This document shows, piece after piece, positions 59,155 through 64,000 of a DNA stretch of 64,000 nucleotides (position 1 is the stretch's first letter; every line of letters begins with the position of its first letter). The notes under the pieces were generated by a model. The model saw only the letters and a list, made by a program, of their open reading frames with translations. It made no database searches and was not told the origin of the DNA. Origin of the DNA: Ewingella americana (GTDB lineage Bacteria; Pseudomonadota; Gammaproteobacteria; Enterobacterales; Enterobacteriaceae); the NCBI RefSeq assembly GCF_006438725.1, contig NZ_RCZD01000002.1:63294-127293 (forward strand), read 5' to 3'. The position numbers were made by a program, and so were the translations under genes.

Positions 59155-59502
59155 CTACGCTCCCCAAACAACGATCGTTCCATAAAGTAGATAAACGACT
59201 AACGTCACAACGATGGCCAGTTGCAGCACCAGGCGCACAGCCAGCGGCTTGACGTAATCCGTTAACACCTGCCACATACCAATCCACGCGTGGATCAGAA
59301 TCGACAGCAACGTCAGCAGGGTAAATACTTTGGTAATGGAGGAAGCAAAGAAGCCTTGCCAGACATCAAAAGTAATGTCATGAGCGATAACAACGAAGCC
59401 CACGATATAGAGGATATACAGAGTGATAACGATCGCCGAAGCACGAAGCAGAAGCCAGTCGTGTACGCCGTTGCGTCCTAATGCCGAAACATTGTTTACC
59501 AT
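59155..59502 (-). CDS. sdhD: Succinate dehydrogenase membrane anchor subunit
   Basis: The 115-residue three-helix anchor helps bind haem b and ubiquinone. It contains [20 protein letters not shown] and [20 protein letters not shown]. It overlaps sdhC by 7 nt. Confidence 0.96.
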   Translation of the reverse strand: MVNNVSALGRNGVHDWLLLRASAIVITLYILYIVGFVVIAHDITFDVWQGFFASSITKVFTLLTLLSILIHAWIGMWQVLTDYVKPLAVRLVLQLAIVVTLVVYLLYGTIVVWGA

Positions 59503-59885
59503 ACAAAGACTCCAGCCAGAATTGACAGCAGGACGGTAATACCGATAGCCACTTGGGCAGAACGGGTACCGACAGCCAAACTCTCTTCGAGATAGCCAAA
59601 ATCCATCAGCAAATGGCGGATGCCACCGCAGACGTGATAGGCCAGAGCAGTGAGTATTCCCCAGAAGATGAATTTAACGACGAAGCCATTCATGATTTCA
59701 GCTGCGTGTGCAAACCCTTCGGGAGAAGAGAGCGACATGCCGAGCAGCCAGAGGAGGATACCTACAGCGACGAAGGTAATTACGCCGGAGACACGATGTA
59801 AGATGGACGCTATCGCAGTAACAGGAAACCGGATCGTTTGCAGATCCAGATTGACAGGTCTTTGTTTTTTCACGGTTATGCCCAC
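59496..59885 (-). CDS. sdhC: Succinate dehydrogenase cytochrome b556 subunit
   Basis: The three-helix membrane subunit carries a haem b ligand ([37 protein letters not shown]). With the GTG start at 59885 the protein has 129 residues and begins [20 protein letters not shown], aligning exactly with E. coli SdhC. An ATG 3 codons upstream (59894) is possible but its extra residues have no counterpart. The leader is unusually long (about 440 nt) and carries palindromic repeats. Confidence 0.93.
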   Translation of the reverse strand: MGITVKKQRPVNLDLQTIRFPVTAIASILHRVSGVITFVAVGILLWLLGMSLSSPEGFAHAAEIMNGFVVKFIFWGILTALAYHVCGGIRHLLMDFGYLEESLAVGTRSAQVAIGITVLLSILAGVFVW

Positions 59886-60002
59886 ACACCTCATAGAGCC
59901 TTTTCGTATCGCAGCGAGCGCTTTGATAACGACGGCACTTATTATTTTACTACCCCGGCCTTGGTGGTGTTCAAACAACACATCCTCTTATTGACTGAGG
60001 CT

Positions 60003-60285
60003 GCAAATGCGTTGGCTGCTCTCGTTCACACGAATCACTTACCGAAGTAAGCTCATCGTATTCACTCAATTGCCGCCTTCCTGCAACCTCACTCACTTCG
60101 AGCATGAAGGAGTCATACGCTCAAACAACGACATCCATTGTAATCAAGACGCGTAGACTAATTTTCCAGCTTCGAAGGATTTCGAATTCTGCTCGGCGGC
60201 AAGTGCGTAAATCCCTGAGAGCTTACATAAGTAAGTGACTTTAGAGTGCACGCGCGCAGCCAACAACGCAGTAATTTGAAAGACA
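60003..60285. repeat. Inverted pair of palindromic intergenic repeats in the sdhC leader
   Basis: Two related units face each other: a left unit around 60003-60105 and a right unit (reverse orientation) around 60171-60285. Both share TGCGTTG...GGCTGC, TCACTTAC-N4-GTAAGCTC and TTGCCGCC in the same order. Each unit contains its own small palindrome and the pair forms a large one. The family resembles the ERIC/YPAL class of enterobacterial intergenic repeats; the exact name is not verified. Confidence 0.65.
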
Positions 60286-60337
60286 AAGAAGATGTGCTGG
60301 GTGCTCCTACTTCGGGTTACCCGGAGACCTGCGGCAA

Positions 60338-60366
60338 AGTATAGGTTGATCACATTCCTATTACAA
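60338..60366 (-). promoter_or_regulatory. sdhCDAB promoter
   Basis: On the minus strand -35 TTGTAA (60361-60366), a 17-bp spacer and -10 TATACT (60338-60343) form a good sigma-70 promoter. TGTGATCAA inside the spacer resembles half of a CRP site. Transcription would begin near 60331. Confidence 0.65.
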
Positions 60367-60453
60367 TTCCCCTACAATCGCTTTGGTCACATTTCTGCGA
60401 AACAGTGATTTAGCTCGCAATTTTAACAATCGCCACAAAATAAATTATGTAGT

Positions 60454-60482
60454 TTGACATTGGATCAACATTTCCATTACAT
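60454..60482 (+). promoter_or_regulatory. Likely gltA promoter
   Basis: TTGACA (60454-60459), a 17-bp spacer and TTACAT (60477-60482) point toward gltA. This leaves a leader of about 340 nt without a convincing ORF. Confidence 0.5.
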
Positions 60483-60830
60483 ATTAGCCATCCGCTCGCT
60501 TCCGTGATGACTACGACAGACACATCTACGCTTCCCTGTTACGCCAAGGTATGCAAAAGTGGGGATTGCGTAAAACCTCATACTCGTCGCAAGTAATCTA
60601 TAATTTGAGCAAAAGAAAATAATGATCTATCGAATCTTTAACAACGATGAAACGCCTCTCGTCCGTCAAATAGTTGCCTAAAGGCGACAAAATTCGACCG
60701 TGCTCTACGCTGGCTTCTCTATCCTATCGCAGAGACCCTTTCGAAAATAATAATGGCGGAACTTCGGGTCGCAATTCAGGCTGCTCAGTTGTTGATGATT
60801 TTTAAAATAAAGGCGCTAAGGAGACTGTAA

Positions 60831-62117
60831 ATGGCTGATAAGAAAGCGACACTTACCCTACAAGGTCAAGAACCTATCGAACTCGACGTGCTATCCGGCA
60901 CATTGGGCCAGGACGAAATTGATATTCGTACCCTCGGCGCTAAAGGCTTGTTCACCTTTGACCCCGGCTTTACCTCTACTGCATCCTGTGAATCTAAAAT
61001 TACCTATATCGACGGTGACGAAGGCATTTTGCTGCACCGTGGATTCCCGATCGACCAGTTGGCTAAAGAGTCTACGTTCCTGGAAGTGAGCTATTTGTTA
61101 CTGTACGGCGAAGCTCCAACCCAGAAACAGTACGAAGATTTTAAGAAAATTGTTGAACGCCACACCATGGTTCACGAACAGATCACCCGCCTGTTCCACG
61201 GTTTCCGCCGCGACTCGCACCCGATGGCCGTACTGTGCGGCGTGACCGGCGCGCTGGCCGCGTTCTATCACGACTCAATTGATGTCGAAAATGAACGTCA
61301 CCGCGAAATCGCCGCGTACCGTCTGCTGTCAAAAATGCCGACCGTGGCTGCGATGTGTTACAAATACTCCATCGGACAGCCGTTCGTTTACCCGCGTAAT
61401 GACCTCTCCTACGCCGGTAACTTCCTGCATATGATGTTCGCAACGCCTTGTGAAGAGTATGTGGTCAACCCGGTACTGGAACGCGCCATGGACCGTATTT
61501 TGATCCTGCACGCTGACCACGAACAGAACGCCTCCACCTCTACGGTGCGTACCGCCGGTTCAAGCGGCGCTAACCCGTTCGCCTGTATCGCTGCCGGGAT
61601 TGCTTCCCTGTGGGGCCCGGCTCACGGCGGCGCCAACGAAGCCGCACTGAAAATGCTCGAAGAGATCAGTAGCGTAGAGCACATTCCAGGCTTCATCAAA
61701 CGCGCGAAAGACAAAAATGATTCGTTCCGTCTGATGGGCTTCGGTCACCGTGTTTACAAAAACTATGACCCGCGCGCCACCGTCATGCGCGACACCTGCC
61801 ATGAAGTACTGAAAGAACTCGATCTGAAAGACAACAACCTGCTGGAAGTGGCGATGGAGCTGGAACACATCGCGCTGAATGACCCGTACTTCATCGAGAA
61901 GAAACTGTACCCGAACGTCGACTTCTACTCCGGCATCATTCTGAAAGCCATGGGAATTCCGTCGTCTATGTTCACCGTGATCTTCGCCATGGCGCGTACC
62001 GTCGGCTGGATTGCACACTGGAACGAGATGCACCAGGACGGCATCAAAATCGCCCGCCCTCGCCAGCTCTATACCGGTTACGATCAACGTGATTTTCATT
62101 CTCAGCTGAAAAAATAA
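60831..62117 (+). CDS. gltA: Citrate synthase
   Basis: GltA condenses acetyl-CoA and oxaloacetate, the entry of the TCA cycle. The 428-residue protein is the NADH-sensitive hexameric type. It has [20 protein letters not shown], the catalytic histidines in [15 protein letters not shown] and [14 protein letters not shown], and the catalytic aspartate in [20 protein letters not shown] lies before the ATG. It is divergent from sdhCDAB, as in E. coli. Confidence 0.98.
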   Translation: MADKKATLTLQGQEPIELDVLSGTLGQDEIDIRTLGAKGLFTFDPGFTSTASCESKITYIDGDEGILLHRGFPIDQLAKESTFLEVSYLLLYGEAPTQKQYEDFKKIVERHTMVHEQITRLFHGFRRDSHPMAVLCGVTGALAAFYHDSIDVENERHREIAAYRLLSKMPTVAAMCYKYSIGQPFVYPRNDLSYAGNFLHMMFATPCEEYVVNPVLERAMDRILILHADHEQNASTSTVRTAGSSGANPFACIAAGIASLWGPAHGGANEAALKMLEEISSVEHIPGFIKRAKDKNDSFRLMGFGHRVYKNYDPRATVMRDTCHEVLKELDLKDNNLLEVAMELEHIALNDPYFIEKKLYPNVDFYSGIILKAMGIPSSMFTVIFAMARTVGWIAHWNEMHQDGIKIARPRQLYTGYDQRDFHSQLKK

Positions 62118-62138
62118 GCTCTCCTTTTCAACGCTGAC

Positions 62139-62165
62139 AAAAAAGGCACCTTCGGGTGCCTTTTT
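62139..62165. terminator. Bidirectional terminator between gltA and nei
   Basis: AAAAAGGCACC pairs with GGTGCCTTTTT over a TTCG tetraloop, giving U-tracts in both directions for the convergent gltA and nei transcripts. Confidence 0.92.
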
Positions 62166-62181
62166 CTTTGCATTCAATCCT

Positions 62182-62976
62182 CTACACCTGACAAACCGGG
62201 CACCAGAAGAAGGGCCGCGATGACACACTGCCTTTGACTATCGGATCGCCGCAGCGCTCGCAGGGTTTCCCGGTGCGCCCAAAGACGTTGAAGCGAAAGA
62301 GTGCGCCGTGGTGCACATTTTCATCCATCGTGCCGCGCGTGGCGTACGACAAACGGGCGACGGACAAACAGGCATCGGCCAGCGCATCAAGCTCGGTATC
62401 ATTCAGTTCTTTTGGTTTATGCCCCGGCAACAATTTTGCCAGCCACAGGATCTCAGCCCGCAGATAATTCCCCAACCCGGCCAGAAACGCCTGATCCAAC
62501 AGCATACCGCCGAGCTGACGGTTGCAGAACTTAGGAGAAAGTAACCGCTCACGGACCTGCGCGACGGTCAGAGTGTCGTCCAGTACGTCCGGGCCGATAC
62601 GTTGCAGGAACGGATGATTTTCGATCTCGGCTGTCTCGTAAATACCGATCTCTGACGCGCTGTACAGCAGGATGGACCCATCGGTAGTTTCCAGTTTCAC
62701 CCGCAGAGAACGTTGGGTTTCTTTAGGGAGTTCACCGGCGTTGACCACCCGCCAGACACCGTACAGCTGATTGTGGCTGTAGAGCGTCTGGCCGTTGGAA
62801 AAGTGCGTCAGCAGCGCTTTGCCACGGGTTTCTATTGACGTGACTTTAGTGCCCCTGAGGGCTGACTGGTAAGGCTTCAACGAGGGAAACGCAAACCAGA
62901 CATCCGTGAGCGGTTTATTGACCACCGCACGCACCAGCAAATCGGCGGCGCGGCGAATTTCAGGACCTTCAGGCAT
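62182..62976 (-). CDS. nei: Endonuclease VIII
   Basis: Nei is a DNA glycosylase/AP lyase for oxidised pyrimidines. The 264-residue Fpg/Nei-type protein has the catalytic [11 protein letters not shown] at the N terminus (Pro2 nucleophile, Glu3), the helix-two-turn-helix region ([15 protein letters not shown]) and a C-terminal zinc finger with [11 protein letters not shown] and WCPVC. Its ATG overlaps the pcp stop by one nucleotide, so both are cotranscribed. Confidence 0.96.
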   Translation of the reverse strand: MPEGPEIRRAADLLVRAVVNKPLTDVWFAFPSLKPYQSALRGTKVTSIETRGKALLTHFSNGQTLYSHNQLYGVWRVVNAGELPKETQRSLRVKLETTDGSILLYSASEIGIYETAEIENHPFLQRIGPDVLDDTLTVAQVRERLLSPKFCNRQLGGMLLDQAFLAGLGNYLRAEILWLAKLLPGHKPKELNDTELDALADACLSVARLSYATRGTMDENVHHGALFRFNVFGRTGKPCERCGDPIVKGSVSSRPFFWCPVCQV

Positions 62977-63626
62977 CAGTGCGTTGCGCCCTCCGCCACC
63001 CGTAAGTCCTGCTCGGTATGCAGGGCAATCGCGATGGTCAGTTCAAGGGCCTCAAGCACGGTTTTCACCGACATGCTCGGCTGGCCGGGGTGCGCCGCCG
63101 CCTGCTCAGGCAGATACGGAATATGAATAAACCCGCCCTTCACCACTTTGCACGACGGCTGCGCCAGACGATGCAACAGCCCGTACATCACGTGATTGCA
63201 GACATAGGTCCCCGCCGTTTGCGAGACAGTGGCAGGGATCCCCGCTTCGCGTAAACCGTTAACAATCGCCTTAATCGGCAACTGCGAGAAATAAGCCGCC
63301 GGGGCATCGCTGACAATCGGTCGATCGACGGGCTGGTTGCCTTCGTTATCAGCAATCCGCGCGTCATCAACGTTAATCGCTACGCGCTCAACGCTGAAAT
63401 CAGCCCGACCTCCCGCCTGCCCCACCGCAATCACCATCACCGGGTCAACTTCATCAATCGCCACATTCAGCGCATCAATGGCTTTGCCAAACACACAGGG
63501 AAGCTGGCGGATCACAATGCGCGCACCTGAGAGTTCCAGATCCTCCAGTTGCTTCACCACTTCCCATGACGGATTAAGACGTTCACCGCCAAAGGGTTCA
63601 AATCCGGTAACCAGAACTTTACGCAT
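62976..63626 (-). CDS. pcp: Pyrrolidone-carboxylate (pyroglutamyl) peptidase
   Basis: Pcp removes N-terminal pyroglutamate from peptides. The 216-residue C15-family cysteine peptidase has [17 protein letters not shown] at the start, Glu80 in [20 protein letters not shown], Cys143 in [14 protein letters not shown] and His168 in [12 protein letters not shown], the expected triad spacing. The released 5-oxoproline is the substrate of the adjacent PxpA enzyme, which makes functional sense of the cluster. Confidence 0.95.
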   Translation of the reverse strand: MRKVLVTGFEPFGGERLNPSWEVVKQLEDLELSGARIVIRQLPCVFGKAIDALNVAIDEVDPVMVIAVGQAGGRADFSVERVAINVDDARIADNEGNQPVDRPIVSDAPAAYFSQLPIKAIVNGLREAGIPATVSQTAGTYVCNHVMYGLLHRLAQPSCKVVKGGFIHIPYLPEQAAAHPGQPSMSVKTVLEALELTIAIALHTEQDLRVAEGATH

Positions 63627-63652
63627 AGCCTCTCCTGATACTTTTTATAAGA

Positions 63653-64000
63653 TTAGCCTGCACTGACCAAAATATCCTGCTCGCGAAACGCGTCGCGTAA
63701 GCGGCGGGCGAATTCCAGCGCGTGTTCACCGTCACCATGCAGGCAGACAGTATCGGCCTGTACCGGAACGCGAACCGCGTCACGACTGATAACCGCCTGT
63801 TGCTTCACCATCATCAGCGTTTGCTGTAAGGCCAGTTCATCGCGTTCAATCAGCGCATCAGGCTGGCTGCGCGGCACCAGCGTACCGTCGCTTTGATAAC
63901 GGCGGTCGGCAAACACTTCCTGACGGATTGTCAGGCCCAAACGTTCACCGGCGCGGATCAATTCACTGCCCGCCAACCCCACCAGCCGTAATGTTGGGTC
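63653..64000 (-). CDS. pxpA: 5-oxoprolinase subunit A (partial, 5' end beyond the window)
   Basis: This is the C-terminal part of a LamB/YcsF family protein, about 115 residues in the window, running off at 64000. It has [31 protein letters not shown] and [20 protein letters not shown], hallmarks of PxpA (YbgL), which with PxpBC hydrolyses 5-oxoproline to glutamate. The reading frame remains open to the window edge. It lies 26 nt upstream of pcp. Confidence 0.93.
   Translation of the reverse strand, partial: DPTLRLVGLAGSELIRAGERLGLTIRQEVFADRRYQSDGTLVPRSQPDALIERDELALQQTLMMVKQQAVISRDAVRVPVQADTVCLHGDGEHALEFARRLRDAFREQDILVSAG

Noticed and set aside
60622-60681. 19-codon ORF upstream of gltA
   Set aside because: No ribosome-binding site and no sign of regulatory peptide features; likely chance.

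Overview
The window is a chromosomal segment of a member of the Enterobacterales. Gene content and order closely follow the Escherichia coli moaA-bio / mod-gal / nadA-tol-cyd / suc-sdh-gltA region. I infer a Yersiniaceae-type genome (Rahnella/Ewingella/Serratia neighbourhood) from the moderate GC content, the intergenic palindromic repeats, an all-lysine tRNA array at the nadA-cpoB junction and the nei-pcp-pxpA arrangement. The species cannot be fixed from sequence reading alone.

Layout from left to right. (1) 1-5.1 kb: yvcK, a VF530-type gene, uvrB with an SOS-type promoter, then about 1 kb of non-coding DNA leading to an orphan UrtE-like ABC ATPase. (2) 5.1-10.2 kb: the divergent biotin locus bioBFCD / bioA around a BirA-type operator. 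(3) 10.2-19 kb: an accessory stretch placed between bioA and pgl. It holds a LysR regulator, a methionine-type aminotransferase, an orphan amino-acid-binding protein, a CurA reductase, a DJ-1/PfpI protein, ybhB, ybhC and a chemoreceptor with a flagellar-type promoter. (4) 19-26.8 kb: pgl, ybhA, the molybdate locus modABC with an extra small ORF between modA and modB, acrZ, modE and modF, with a ModE box. (5) 26.8-36.1 kb: galETKM with two GalR/GalS operators, a psiF-family gene, Fur-boxed gpmA, a DHA2-type MFS transporter, aroG and ybgS. (6) 36.2-39.2 kb: zitB, pnuC and nadA with a NadR box. (7) 39.3-40.3 kb: four intact tRNA-Lys(UUU) genes, one interrupted copy and three copies of a structured 59-bp element. 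(8) 40.4-49.4 kb: cpoB-pal-tolBARQ-ybgC and ybgE-cydX-cydB-cydA. (9) 50-60.8 kb: sucDCBA and sdhBADC, all on the minus strand. The sdhC leader carries an inverted pair of palindromic repeats. (10) 60.8-64 kb: gltA on the plus strand, then nei, pcp and the 3' part of pxpA on the minus strand.

Functionally this is mostly core metabolism and envelope biology: biotin synthesis, molybdate uptake, the Leloir pathway, half of the TCA cycle with cytochrome bd, NAD precursor supply and Tol-Pal. I see no phage, insertion sequence, CRISPR array or defence island. The most unusual material is non-coding or small. It comprises the tRNA-Lys array with its covarying hairpin element, the palindromic repeats in the sdhC leader, the 45-codon ORF between modA and modB, and the ABC ATPase with a non-canonical signature motif beside a long AT-rich intergenic region.
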